Of a stretch of DNA of 64,000 nt, positions 1-11,128 are shown one piece after another. The notes beneath the pieces are model-generated. The model saw only the letters and a list, made by a program, of their open reading frames with translations, made no database searches and was not told the DNA's origin. Numbering within the stretch: position 1 is the first letter of the stretch; every line of letters begins with the position of its first letter. A program made the position numbers and the translations under genes. Source of the stretch: Talinum fruticosum (lineage: Eukaryota > Streptophyta > Magnoliopsida > Caryophyllales > Talinaceae); the NCBI GenBank assembly GCA_021018815.1, contig JAITYX010000025.1:4188501-4252500 (forward strand), written 5' to 3'.

Positions 1-872
1 ATGTTTTAGTCTGAATGCCTTTGTGTTTTCCATGCAATAAGGACAAGCTAATTTCCCCAATGTCATCCAACCCGAAAGCATACCATATGTTGGAAAGTCA
101 CTTATTGTCCACATAACTGCTTGCCTTCAACGTAAAGTTATTCTTTTCGAAACATCATACGTTTGAAGGCCAACATCCTTAGGTGGACACATTTCTATAG
201 GAATTTTTGGGCCAGGAATCAACAAAGTAAGAAACATAAATTGTCTCTTCATGCACAACCAAGGTGGTAAATTGTATGGAGTTGCAATTATGGGCTAACA
301 GAGTACGTCTCCCCAAAATTGCCAAATGGGGTGAACCCATCGAGTACATAAACCTAATCGAACATTGCGGGGTTCGGCGGCCAATTCCTTGAAAGTGACA
401 TCGAAATGCTTACAGGCTTCACTATCACATGGATGTGCCATTGAGCCACTTTCACGTGGATTTTCATAATGCCACCTCATCCGGGCCTCTATGCCATTCG
501 TCGCATACGATCTTTGTAATGTTGGCCCAATTGGAAAGTATATTAGTGCTTTCTTTGCAATACCTTTACCCCTCAATGTCTTCTTCTCATATCTATCAAC
601 CCCACAATGCTCACATCTATCCAAATTAATTTTATCTTTCCAACATAACATACATCCATTTGGACAAACATCAATTCTCTCATGTGGAAGTTCCAAAGCG
701 GCAAGTAGCTTCTTTGCGAGAATAATAAGTGTCGGCCATCTCGGTATTAGGTGGAAACATTTCCTTCATCACTTGTCAACAAATTGTCAACAGCTCTATT
801 TGGGAGATTAAACTCACATTTGATGTTAACGAGCCGTGAGATTACCGACAATAAGGACAAATTGCACCCCTC
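1..872 (-). pseudogene. TNP2-like CACTA transposase, Transposase_21-type region (partial)
   Basis: The minus strand encodes segments typical of the large TNP2/TNPD transposase of CACTA elements. A Cys-rich stretch with CPNGCML, then CEHCG and a Tyr after it, is followed at about 300-420 by AAEPRNVRLGLCT. Past a frame change comes a part near position 60 ending in ACPYCMENT. The clearest open stretch is 295-696. Several frame changes and stops mean no full protein is made, and the C-terminus lies beyond the window edge. In this family the protein binds the terminal repeats and catalyses cut-and-paste excision. The N-terminal associated domain is encoded just upstream at 896-1,297. Confidence 0.85.
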
Positions 873-895
873 GTACAAAGGTCTCTTAGCCGCTT

Positions 896-1297
896 CTAAC
901 ATTTCAAAGAATTTTTTACATCTTCATTTGGTTCTTCATCCATACTTTCATCATCAATCCATGTTGAGGACATAGGCCCAAATGCATCCATCAACATTTC
1001 ATGCATTGATTCAACTTGTGGATTTGATGACCCTTGATTGTTAACTTCTAAATCAGGGTAAGTCTCTCCATGGTTAACCCAATGCAAATAATTACCGCGA
1101 AACCCATGTTTATACAAATGTAATTTCACGGTATTCTCATCTAAGAAAGGCATGTTGCCACATTTACTGCAAGGACACCTCATCTTCTTTGACCTCTTGA
1201 AGCTTTCTTCTTGTTTAGCAAATGGAATAAATTCCACTTCTATCCTACGAATGAACTCCTTATTCAAGTATTTTCCATCAAACCTTTTATATATCAA
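896..1297 (-). pseudogene. Transposase-associated N-terminal domain of CACTA transposase
   Basis: This minus-strand open stretch of 133 codons matches the Transpos_assoc domain found at the start of plant CACTA transposases. A basic segment leads to the zinc-binding pattern CPCSKCGN, then HLYKHGF and Y..W..HGE about 40 residues later. The C-terminal part is acidic and ends in a stop, while the catalytic part continues at lower coordinates in another frame. The first Met (1,297) is probably not the true start, because related proteins begin a few residues earlier with an R/W-rich segment. Confidence 0.85.
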
Positions 1298-1875
1298 CTC
1301 TCTATTTGTCTCTATTACTGCAGATATATACGATTTTAAAACAGCTTAAGATCTGTTTATCTTTTAAAATTACCAATCAATCAAACTTGCGTAATTTTTT
1401 ACATTGTATATTTTTTTATAATGATAATTGCATGCCTACATCTTTCTATAGGGATAAGTGGTCCTATACCCATTCAAGAATAATATAATATTAGATCGTG
1501 CAGCTACGTCCTTGCATACTTTGACAAAATTTCGGCAGCGTTTCCCCTCAGTTCTTCAAGTACGATCTATAAAGATGAGATGAATAATGCCTATGGTAAA
1601 ATAATTCATCCAGACATTACACACCACATCTTTATAATAGTACCTAGAGAACATATGGAAATTATCGCCTTAAATATGTCAAAGTGTATGCAAGGATTTA
1701 GTAACTGCACAACCTAATACCATATGATTCTTAAACTGTCCAACACGGACAATTCAAAAACTTGTACATAACAAAGTATTATATCAACACCGTACACATG
1801 AGAATGTGTATAACTTGCCGATATACCTTGTTATGTACAAATTTTTGAATGGGTTTTCTAAGTTTTATGAAATGC

Positions 1876-1912
<37 letters not shown>

Positions 1913-3550
1913 CTAGTGGAATAGTTAATATTATCTTACAAGAACACAAAATTGTTGCTACAATATATGGCCAAATCATATATTAATAATATTAGCTTCA
2001 CATAGGTTAGTTAAAGACGTCACTAACTCATTCCGAGTGAAATGTATATGTTACGAGACTAATCTAAAATTGTGTCCCTATTATAAATCAATTTGTTGGA
2101 TTCTTAACAGCCTATATGCATAGGGTTTGGCTGCACTCATATTTTGGAGATAATAGAAATAAAGAAAACAAAAATAGCCTATTCAAATATTTGAAACATG
2201 TAATAAATTTTAGATAAAGACTTTGAAGATATTACATTTCAAGTTTGAATTTGTATCTCATATGGACCCCAAAATACCGAAAAAAGGAAGGTGTTTCAAT
2301 ATTCAATCATGGTTCCGCAAATGAGAAGATTTAGGGGAAAAAAAAAGAAAAAAAACCATGGTCATCGAGGCTTTGAAGCCTAACATAATATCTTCAAAGC
2401 CTAGCATAATAACTTAAAAAAACCATGCATTGAAGTCTACACCATTACCAGCAAAACATAACAACATTTACGAGTACTGCAGAGTGAAAAGCCGATACGA
2501 GGAGCAATACATTTCAGCACAATTCTCCATTTATAGAAAACGCAAATATATCCATACCACTTTCTGTGTTTTTAAGTTTTATACAGAATATTAAGTATTA
2601 AGTCACTGCAGAGTCCGCTTCAGTCATCAAGTTTAGCGTTTGAAACCTCCAAAGGCTACTAAGTAAGATGCCTCGAATGTGCAAGGTATTTTGACCCAAT
2701 CAACAAATTAGTAAATAATTATATTAAGTCAATGTGAAAAATTATATTAAATCAATGTCACATTCAAGACTTCTAGCAACCAAGGGATCAAATAGCAAGA
2801 CACGAGGGACAAAAATATGCCGGAAAGAAGATGTACAAGCTAAAAGCATGGAAATGACTCGAAAACCTTAGGGGGAACACAGGGACAGAAAGAAGTTATG
2901 CTCACATGGATGACCAAGACAGGACAATTCACCGGGTCGATTTTGTCAATATTCGGCACGAGAAAAATGAAGCATAATTGTAAGCCCCATCTACGCACAA
3001 AAGTTCCGATGCGGAACAACAAACAAAAATGCAAAAGATATCATCAATTTCGGAATAGGCTTGCTTCTTCTTTCCCTGGAGTTAGATTCTGCCCAATTGA
3101 ACAAAAACATTCACCTTATATCTTAAAACCCTAACTAATTGCAAACAATACCTTTACCGTATTTTCAGGCGAGAGAACCTACAAGTTGTTGTTTCCGACG
3201 ATTTTGCTTGGCTGAATTACTACGAGAGGGGGTCCAAAGAGGTGGAGAAAAGGCAACACAACAATGGGGGAATGATAGAGTCGGAGAACGAGAGAGATAG
3301 AGGGAGACACAGAGAGAGAGATGTCGAACTTGAAGTGGATGGGGAGGAAGGCTTCGCCGGCGAAGGATGATGGAAGGGACGGAATGATGATTTCCGGTGA
3401 CGAAGGGTGACGAAACCGGCGATGGAGGGGATGGATGCCGGACGAACTAGCCGGGATAAGAGAGTACGGGGGAGGAACAATAGGGCGACGAACAATTTAG
3501 GGGAGGAATAATAGCCGAGCTGGTTCTCGATTTTCTTTTAATTAAGGCAT
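1298..3550 (-). other. Non-coding 5' region of the CACTA element
   Basis: This 2.2-kb stretch lies between the transposase coding remnant and the subterminal repeats. It is AT-rich, has no convincing coding content, and holds an (AT)n run at about 1,879-1,911. A purine/pyrimidine-biased stretch at about 3,230-3,500 (CT-rich on the minus strand) could be the 5' untranslated leader. I see no clear promoter. Confidence 0.5.
1879..1911. repeat. (AT)n microsatellite
   Basis: About 16 uninterrupted AT dinucleotides lie inside the non-coding part of the CACTA element. Confidence 0.95.
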
Positions 3551-3554
3551 TCCC

Positions 3555-3765
3555 ATTTAGTGTCGGATCTAAGAAGACTCAAAAATCGGACGCTAATAAA
3601 GGCGGAAAAATATTCGCCTCTAATATTCGACGCTAATAGCGTTTTATTTTTATTTCGATTCGAGATGGCGTCTTCTTTCGGATCCGACGCTAAATACGAC
3701 ACTATTGGCGTCAAATTTTTCGGGGTCTCTAAAATCGGATGCTAATAGTGAGTTTTTTTGTAGTG
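3555..3765 (-). repeat. CACTA terminal inverted repeat and subterminal repeats
   Basis: The outermost 13-16 bases are the CACTA terminal inverted repeat. Within the adjacent 200 bp a short motif of the form CGGAYGCTAAT or CGACGCTAATAG occurs at about 3,586, 3,629, 3,686 and 3,736, and its reverse form appears near 3,707. Clustered subterminal motifs of this kind are the binding sites of the accessory TNPA-type protein in known CACTA elements; the role here is inferred. Confidence 0.8.
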
Positions 3766-4042
3766 CAAGTAGAACTTGAAGGATCTAGGGCTATCATTCG
3801 AGTCTATCCCAATCAAGTGTGACAATTAGAGTACAATCATCATTACTAAGAATCCGGTTCAGCACTCAAAGACAAAGCATATTGAGGTCGGGTATCATTT
3901 TCCGAGAGACCATTCCGAGAAAGGTGATATTGAACTTGAATTCATTCCTACGAAATTTCAATTAGTTGAGATTTTCACTAAGCCACTTAGTGAGGATCAA
4001 CTTTGCTTTACTATGAATGAGCTTGGAATGATTAATGCATGA
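3766..4042 (+). pseudogene. Copia RNase H, C-terminal end (S1)
   Basis: The translation contains QHSKTKHIEVRYHFLRD, the conserved C-terminal part of the copia RNase H that removes RNA from RNA/DNA hybrids in reverse transcription. It ends with the family-typical NELGMINA and stop TGA at 4,040-4,042. The N-terminal part is missing because the CACTA element interrupts the domain at 3,765/3,766. The same C-terminus is found in elements A, B and G. A few substitutions but no internal frameshift are evident near the end. Confidence 0.85.
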
Positions 4043-4575
4043 TTATATGATTTATTGAGTGATTTATCCTTGCATAATTATGTGTTATGTGCGTTTTATA
4101 ACAAATGGATCAATTGACCGAGTGAAAGTGAGCTATGAGTTATTAGTTATGTGAGTGTTTTAAGTCACTCGGAAAACATACGGGGTCGGACTCGGTTTTT
4201 AGCAAATTGACATCAAACTTCGGAATTATCTCTACATAAATGGAGAATTTCGAAATATTTTCGAAAAGTCTCTCTTCTTTCTCTCGACGCGCTTTTTAAT
4301 CGAAGAATTCTAGCTATTAGAAGAAAGCTGCTGAAAAACTAGATGTTGGAGTGCGAACGTCACACCCGTCCGAGACAATTGTTTGAACTTCAGGTCGGAC
4401 CGAAGGCCAAAAGTCATTTCGTTTTCGTTATAAATAGCATCCATTTGCCTTCTTTTTATTACTTTGCTTTTCGCAGTCTTCTCTCGAAATCTCTGCTTTC
4501 TTATATTCACTTTCTGAATTCAAAGCTCTCGTTCTCTCCTTACTTTCTCGTGTTCTTTCTCTTTCTCAAATCATC
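4043..4575 (+). promoter_or_regulatory. Intergenic promoter region of the S1 accessory ORF
   Basis: About 530 bp without coding content separates the pol stop from the ATG of the accessory ORF. It holds a good TATA box, TATAAATAG at 4,429-4,437, about 140 bp before the ATG, then a pyrimidine-rich leader. Elements A and B have a TATA box in the same relative place (41,312-41,323 and 31,521-31,530). The accessory ORF may therefore be transcribed from its own start site rather than only from the LTR; this is inferred from position and conservation. Confidence 0.6.
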
Positions 4576-6137
4576 ATGCCTAAGCCAGGTTCAACACCTA
4601 ATTTGTTGGAGTCCGCTACCAAAAGCCCGGTATAAAAATCCTCAAGAGGGTACCTCCAACCCTTTGAAAATCTTTGTCACTCAACATCTTACGTTGGATG
4701 ATAAATTCTTCCCAACCACTTCCTTTTCGTGGTTGCAGCACATCAAAAGCAATGGAGTGTATAATTGTTTGTGCTTTATTGAATTTATTTACCTTGAATT
4801 CGTTGCTGAATTCTATTCAAACATGTCTTACTCTTAGGGAATCATTACCTCATGAGTTCAAGAGAAGGTTGTTCGTGTCAACGTCTCTCTTCTTCATAGA
4901 CTTTTCAAAGTCTCTTCTCTTTTCTTAACTTTAATCCCATACCATTTATGGAGATTACTAATGAATGCTTTGAGAAATATGCCAAGGAAGTTCGGAGTCA
5001 CGGAAGAATTTCTCGGTGACTCGAGATGAAGACCGAGGCAATACTACTCTATTTCATTTTGGTGAGAACCTTCTTCTCTTATCATTCTAGCAAAGAGAAT
5101 CCTAACTTAAAGATTCTCAAAGCTTTATTCAATATCCTAGAGGGCTACGGCTTAGACCTCTTCCCCTTTATCATTGAGCGAGATGGCTTCGTGCCACCTC
5201 AATCAAAGAAATCTGCTGCATTTCCCTTCGGAGCCCATTTGATCTGTTATTTTCAAACTGCTCAAAGTTTCCCTTCCCTTATATCCAAATCGTTGTTTCT
5301 AAGGCTGCCATTGTGGTTGGCAAAAAAGAGGTTATTGGCTATGGGTACCGGGAAGTCAAGCATGGTGTCTTGGTTCATAGGTTTGAGTTGAAACCTCCCT
5401 CACCTCCCTCCCACTCGGACCGAGCCTTCTCAATCACTTCCACCTCCCTCTGCTAGTCCCTCTACTTCTCTACCACCTCCTCAAGCCTCTTCTGCTATGT
5501 TTATCGTGTTGGTAAACAAATTTTCTTACGTGTCCGAAGAAGATCGAGACACTTTCCGCTCTCTAAAAAATGTCCTTAAAGGCATGGTTATCAACCGGAA
5601 GATCGGCCACTCTCGGATCCGGGAGAACCGGGATCTGTTGATCAAGCTCAAGGGCATCATCAACGAGCAACGCGAGCAGCTCCAACTTCTTAAAGAACGC
5701 AGGTCCCGGGCTGATCGGGACCCGGAAATCTAAAATACTTATAAGGAGAAAGAAAAAGAAGAGGCCGCTCAACCTGGAGGCCAAGGTGTAGCAGCTCCTG
5801 AATCGGGCCGATCTCCTCGGATCACGATCCGAGTGGGTCGGAAGAAGTTGGGGACGCTGGTCGGTCCAAAGCTGCTAGGTCGAAGCACCTCCCACTCGCT
5901 GTCTTTCGGGAGGATGAGCTCGAGGAAGATATGCCCTTATCTCAAAGCACCGAGGATGGAGCAACTTCCGGACGTCCCCTGCTGCCGCGCCGCGATCATC
6001 CATCTCCTCCCAAGCTTATCAACGCAGGTGCACTGCCCGTCCCTCGTCCTCTCGACAACAAGCCCCTCCTCTTAATCTATTTTTATTTTTGTCCGACATC
6101 GGTTGTATCGATTGCTATTTTCTTCCGTCCTTTTTAA
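4576..6137 (+). pseudogene. Sirevirus accessory (env-like / plant transposon protein-like) ORF, S1
   Basis: The start is ATG at 4,576, where the N-terminal pattern MPKPGSTPN aligns with the start in B. The N-terminal domain runs to about 5,390 in several frames, with conserved segments such as LDDKFFPTTSFSWL and the later SSKENPNLKILKALF, DLFPFIIE and FPFGAHLI. A charged, probably coiled-coil segment follows at 5,497-5,733, then a basic and Pro/Ser-rich tail. The region resembles the putative plant transposon protein domain found in many plant retroelement ORFs, and occupies the position of the env-like gene of Sireviruses. I see no clear signal peptide or membrane segment. Stops at about 4,837, 5,030 and 5,391 break the frame. 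Confidence 0.65.
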
Positions 6138-6235
6138 TGAAATGTTAGGGGAGAAAATCTAGAAAACTCGATGTTTTGTTTAGGGGAGCTCACCCTCTTT
6201 TTGAGCAATAAATGAGTATTTGCTTTGAACCATGA
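6138..6235 (+). other. S1 3' non-coding end with polypurine-like tract
   Basis: AAATGTTAGGGGAGAAAA at about 6,140-6,157 and TTTAGGGGAGC near 6,180 match purine-rich tracts at the same distance after the accessory ORF in elements A, F and G. The similarity to S1 relatives ends at about 6,235, before any 3' LTR. Confidence 0.55.
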
Positions 6236-7420
6236 TCTGTTTAGGTGTCAACAGCTTTAGTAGACCTCTCCGAGTGTTCGGGCCATGACTCGGTGCTGTT
6301 TAAAGCTACCGTGCCCTTTGAACAAGTCAAAGGTAGCCGGCCGGATACAATCCAATAGCAGTGTTACTTGCTCTCTCCCTATCTCGCCGCAACACACGGC
6401 TAGGGAAGTAATACGTGTTGTGTACTAGGCCCAATAAGAATATAAATGGGAGCTGCGAGGTATGTGTTTTGAAGCTGGGACACCTTCCGAGTGCTTAACA
6501 TACCAAAGATGGTCATTATTGTGATTTTTAAGGTATTCCTCCCACTAAGAAGTTGGGTGATTAGCTACCACCGATTTTTGCTTTTGCTTTCGAAGTGAGT
6601 CGATAAATACATATCTACTTTTGGGGAGCCTGAATAAGTTTTAGATGCCCTATTAACCGGATCTACATATCACGAGATGCAAAATCAAATATTAGTGTCC
6701 TGCATGGTCAAAATCCAATCTTTTGGGCCCAATAGGAGTAAAATTGAAATGAAAGTTAGAGTTTTTGAGGCATAAACCGGAGGCGTCTTTGCATTGTTTG
6801 CTCTCGTTCATTGTTTTTGCGTACCTGCAATAACGGATGCCTTCTGCGGAAGTTACGCTCGGCATTCGCTTCCAATCGGTCTAAACCGATTATTGTTTCA
6901 GCTAATATTAGTGGAGTTAGGGAACAATAATCCTCGAACTGTTCAACTAGACTTAGTAAGGTTGTTGGTGCCAAACCCTCATGGCCTTCTACCAGCAGGA
7001 ATCCACCTACCGGACAGGCCGCCTCGGGATGATAATGGACTCGGCGTAGGCGGACATGTTTTGATAATGTTTCATTAGATTGCTCAAACTCACCCGATTC
7101 CCAATAAGAATCCAGCCTTGATTCTTATTGCTTGAGTTTCAGCAGGTATTTATATTTCTTATAAAGGTTTTATGAGAATTTGGGTATAGCAAGTTTCGTT
7201 CACCTAAAAGTGCCTAGTATGACATCAAATTCTTCGAGCAAGGGGCAGAATTCCTTATCTCCAAACTCCGAGAATGCTGAATAGGACATTCAGCACTGTA
7301 ATTAGTTAACCTAGATCTATTCATATTACTCATTTCGTGCATTCACCGTGTTCCCTTGATCATGAAGTTCATGATTTTATCTTTGAATGTAAGAACGAGG
7401 AATGGTATGCTCTTAGTTTG
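6236..7420 (-). pseudogene. DUF7745-like / PMD-associated ORF remnant, minus copy
   Basis: Read on the minus strand this region encodes FGDKEFCPLLEEFDVIL at about 7,230-7,280, then GHEGLAPTTLLSL and ILAETIIGLDRLEAN at about 6,870-6,990, and after a probable intron (about 6,824 to 6,665) a part aligned with the plus copy at 14,005-14,350. The layout resembles plant proteins carrying DUF7745, a family found mainly next to retroelements and of unknown function. Splice-like signals are TTGCAG/GTACGC and TATGTAG. Stops and frame changes show it is decayed. The partner copy lies inverted at 13,136-14,711. Confidence 0.6.
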
Positions 7421-7909
7421 GTTTGTATCTAATTTTGCACCATACGTTGATCCTTCTTCTTGAGTTCTCGGAGTCCCACTGCAACTTAATCACCGAGCGA
7501 TCACAGCCGCCACGGGATTTGCAAGTGGCGGGCGCCAGTCCACGGCCGTGGCTTGGCCCGTTTTGTGGTTTTCTTCAACCCGAGCAATCCTCGAGACCAC
7601 AATCTCTCTTCGACAGGCCCATGGCGCACACGATGTTATTCTTTTGGACCATGAACTTGAGATATTCCGTTTTTTATTATTTTCTTTTAGGGGGAATGGG
7701 GGCCATTGAGATTTTTTATTTATTTTATCTTTGTAATTTTTCCTAAGTTCTATGCATCATATTAAATAGAAGAATGCATTTTTAGAATCGAGTCCCACAA
7801 CTAATCCCATTACATAAGAGTCCTCATTACAAAATAAATAATACATTAATTAACAAACACCGTACAACGGACTCATTAATCATCGGCGATGGAAGCGGCA
7901 AGGAGTCTT
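7421..7909 (-). other. Spacer between PMD gene and DUF7745-like ORF (minus copy)
   Basis: Non-coding. It shares a purine-rich block (CCCCATTCCCCC followed by AAAAGAAAATAATAAAAA on the minus strand, near 7,670-7,700) with the spacer of the plus copy at about 12,775-12,805, which proves the two regions are inverted copies. Plus-strand open reading here is incidental. Confidence 0.6.
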
Positions 7910-10381
7910 CTATGCATCATCATGGGGGTTGTCATCGAAGATGTAATTCTCAAATTCATCTAGGACGGATATAGAGAACCGACCACCTGCATCGCCTTCT
8001 ACGAGTTACCTCCTTGTCCTAAGATTAAGAAGATTTGTGGGTCGGACCGCTATAGGAAGACCGAGGAAAATAAAGAGGGTTCCCATGACGATCGAAGGCC
8101 TACAAGGGAAGGATGTTTAAGCTCTCCCCAGAATAGCAAGGTCCCGCATTGGAAGCGCTAAGCCTTGCCTTTGAAGCACTCCTACGATGTGCACATTGTG
8201 AAGAACGCCGTGAAGAACCTTGTCTAGCATTACTACTATAAGGTGTTTGTTGATCTAAGATTGTATCTCGGAGTGCGAAGGAAGACTACCGGAGGGAGGT
8301 GCTCTAGATTAGCGCCTCTACAAGATCAAAGGAGCGATTAGCAAATTACTAAAAGCTCAATAATATTAGCAATTCATTAATGAAAAACTTACCTAGAAGG
8401 TAAATCGCCCATTTAAGAAGGTTTGGATTCCCTAGAGAGCCGACTAAAATTCAATGGACATAGCTCTAGATTTCTCTCTGTTATACTACAAAGTATATTC
8501 AATGATATCAGCCAAAAAAAAAAAATCTTTTAGCATGAAACTAAAAGAAAAGAGCATATAAATTTTACCCCTCACCAATTCATAGGGAAGGGATGCTCAA
8601 CACATTATTTTTCCGGGATTTCGGGAATTCTTACAAAACAAGGAGGTCCGCCGGAAGAGTAACATCCACATCGAGAATTAGGATATGGATATCCGTATGA
8701 GTGAGCTACTAAAAGATGAATATTAATTTCCATGCAAGAAATTGAAGTTAAGGAGAAAGATGAGAACTCACCAAATGGGTCATGATTCGTGCCGCATGAT
8801 GGGCATAAGATGTGTTCAAGATTAAGAATGAGGTAAAAGGATACCCCACCACGGTCGCTGGTTGCACATTCGGATGGAGATAATAAAAGTAGAACATGGT
8901 CGAGTGGATCGACGGGATGAACAGAGGCCACGTGTTGACCTGAATTTGAGGAGTAACCCTCTCCCCAAGATACCAGCAAAACCCAAAAGGACCTTCAAAC
9001 AAGATCCTTCTTTTGCTTAATTCTCATGCCACAAGGACACTTTGAGGGAGTTGGAGTTGGGCCCAAGGATAGAAGATGGCCTACATAGAACAATTATTAA
9101 GAAATCAGTTAGTAAGAATGAAAAGCAACGAGAAAATGGATGAAAAACGGTGAAGATTCAAAGCTAGAGTCCACCACGGTAAAACACACCAGCATGGGTA
9201 GGGGCAGGAAGCATATTATTATAAAAAATGTGGTAAAAAGTTCTCTTGAGTAAATTCTGAAGCAAAATTTGAGAGTAGAAGGAGCATTCCACATGGTTGA
9301 GGGCTGATCTCAAGAATTCTATTCCATGAATCTTTGGACGTTGAAGATAGACTTCAGCCCATGATAAAATACGGGTTGATTTGTTGAACCGTGAGAAAGA
9401 TGGGGGAAATACTCATATAACCACGGATACATTTCGATAAATCAAGTAAGGTTTTTATCCACACAAGATGAAAAGTCTATATATTGGAGAAAAGGAGAAC
9501 TTAAGCATACCTCAATAACCTTCCATAAGCCATTCAAAGGTAGATAAATGGTGGAGTCTAGCTCCAGTTTTCTATGCTGCACACCGGCACAGAGGCCCCT
9601 AATGAGGCAAGTGTAGGCGGGAGCACCCCAATTGATCTTCTTTTGTTGTATGATACACACTCGACACGGACGATCGTACTCAAAAGAAGATCAAGCACGA
9701 TCCCTTGTTGTTGGGGAATGTTGAGTCTCGAAGATAACGTCCTCAAAAGCCTCAAAAAGCATGGTATATTTAAAGTGATTACTATGAGGAAATTTATCGG
9801 CTACGAGACCAAAGAAGTGATGCAGGTAGTCACGGTTTTTGTACAAGTTCTGGTCATAGGTTAGAGGTTCTCTGAAAAGCCCAAACTGGATAAAATAGCA
9901 AAATCAAAAGGAGTTATAGTCATCTCACCAAAAGGAAGGTGAAACGTGTTGGTAATATCCCAAAAGGGCTCACTAATAGCCATAATAGGATCCCTCTCCC
10001 TCTTATCGAGAGATGGTATAAAGTGAGGTAAAGAGGTCTAAACCTAGCAGTATATATGACATCCTTAAGAGGAAAGTTCATCCTCCTACATGTCTTCATG
10101 AATTTGGGAATGGCTCCACTACTTCGAATCAAACCTTTCTGCAAGAAAAAAATTCAACAAGATTTTATTTAAAGAGTTACTCTAAATGAGCAAATGAAGA
10201 AGTTTAAGTCAATTAGCTTACCGAAGGGGAAATAGCCAACAAAAAATGTGATTTTCGGTCCCAACTAAAAGGTCACTTGGATTCCATTAACTTTAGGGGC
10301 GCCATTCTTGTTCGAGGAAAGAGTCTTGAGTAAGCCTCTCCTCTCTAGTTCTTCCAGTAGGATAAACTTTTTTCTAGACAT
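7910..10381 (-). pseudogene. Plant mobile domain (PMD, aminotransferase-like) gene remnant with introns
   Basis: Exon a starts at ATG 10,381 and ends before a GTAAGC donor at 10,221. Exon b runs from 10,138 (after TTCTTGCAG) to a GTATGC donor at 9,510 and holds the PMD hallmark TNTFHLPFGEMTITPFDFAI, followed by WGAPAYTCLIRGLC about 130 residues on. Later exons include MYPWLYEYFPHLS near 9,430 and a last exon after a CTTGTAG acceptor near 8,305, ending with FENYIFDD and a stop at about 7,910. PMD proteins occur in plant transposons and in a few domesticated genes such as MAIN. Frame breaks in exon b suggest a pseudogene. Its spliced structure is shared with the inverted plus copy, which keeps only the last exons. 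Confidence 0.7.
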
Positions 10382-11128
10382 TTTGAACATAAGAGATTTT
10401 TGAGAACCAACTAGTTTTCATGGAGTAAAGCAAGAAAGCACAAGAGGATAGCAAGAGCAAGAAAAACAGTAAGTGTGCTAAATAAAATACACCTTACACC
10501 TCCTTTTATATGAAAATTTGGTGAAGACATCCAACCACATAACACAAGGGTCAAGCAAATAGTGGGGAACCAAGAGAATCCGGCAGGGGCACGCCGAGGG
10601 CCACGCTTGCCAAAGACTTGCCGATGCCGATCACAAGGAGCCGAGAGGTCCAATCGGCGAAACCTTTACATCTTAGCCCACCTCCCTAGCCTATGAAGCT
10701 TTGTCCAACCAAGGCATGTGACCTTTATCCCCTTATGAATGCAAGTTTGAGTTTATGGGCCCACTAGTCAGCTTTTTCGAAACAGTTTTATCAATCTATT
10801 TTTGACTTAATTACTCAAGTAAAACACTAAACTTTGGTCAATTTGATTATGCACTAACAAGTGTGTCAGCACAACCATATCAAGGAACGATCGAAGTTTC
10901 GGCACCAAAATATATCAAGCTTTAGGCTCTGATCAAGCCAAGCTTAGGATCCTTATACCGGATTTCAAAGCGCAAGCATTGTGATCGAGTTTACGTTCCA
11001 TTTTCGAGTTCGGGTTTGATTACAACCAATTCCAAGTATCAAATAATACCTTATAGAAATAGAGGTAAGCATCCTTTAGTGTCTACTTTGACCTTCGTCT
11101 TTTAGACTTGGTCAAAGTGGTGGCTAAC
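10382..11128. other. Non-coding or diverged region between the inverted copies
   Basis: No confident gene. The part at about 10,900-11,070 on the plus strand may be a decayed upstream exon of the plus PMD copy, because it lies directly before the LTR that interrupts that copy and reads FRVRV-like PMD C-terminal sequence. The rest shows nothing I can identify. Confidence 0.35.

Larger units (their letters stand above)
1..3765 (-). mobile_element. CACTA (En/Spm) DNA transposon, 5' half
   Basis: The terminus at 3,765 reads CACTACAAAAAAACTC on the minus strand, the signature of CACTA transposons. Minus-strand coding remnants of a TNP2-type transposase follow at 1-1,297, and motif-rich subterminal DNA lies next to the terminus. 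The other end lies beyond position 1, so the total length is unknown. CACTA elements normally create a 3-bp target duplication; the three bases outside the terminus are CAA (3,766-3,768), but the partner copy is not visible. The element sits inside the RNase H coding region of a plus-strand Sirevirus, which resumes directly at 3,766. Confidence 0.88.
3766..6235 (+). mobile_element. Sirevirus-type Ty1/copia fragment S1
   Basis: This fragment carries the end of a copia RNase H (3,766-4,042), an intergenic stretch with a TATA box, an accessory env-like ORF (4,576 to about 6,137) and polypurine-rich 3' non-coding DNA. The same order is seen in the more complete elements A, B and G. It is cut on the left by the CACTA terminus and on the right at about 6,235, where minus-strand DUF7745-like sequence begins, so neither LTR is present. 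Confidence 0.85.

Noticed and set aside
3220..3495. Minus-strand Ser/Leu-rich ORF of 91 codons that could look like a signal-peptide protein
   Set aside because: Located in the CACTA 5' leader, CT-rich on that strand, without conserved motifs.
4576..6137. Accessory ORF as a viral envelope glycoprotein
   Set aside because: Position fits the Sirevirus env-like gene, but no convincing signal peptide, transmembrane helix or fusion-type region is visible. It is described only as env-like or accessory.
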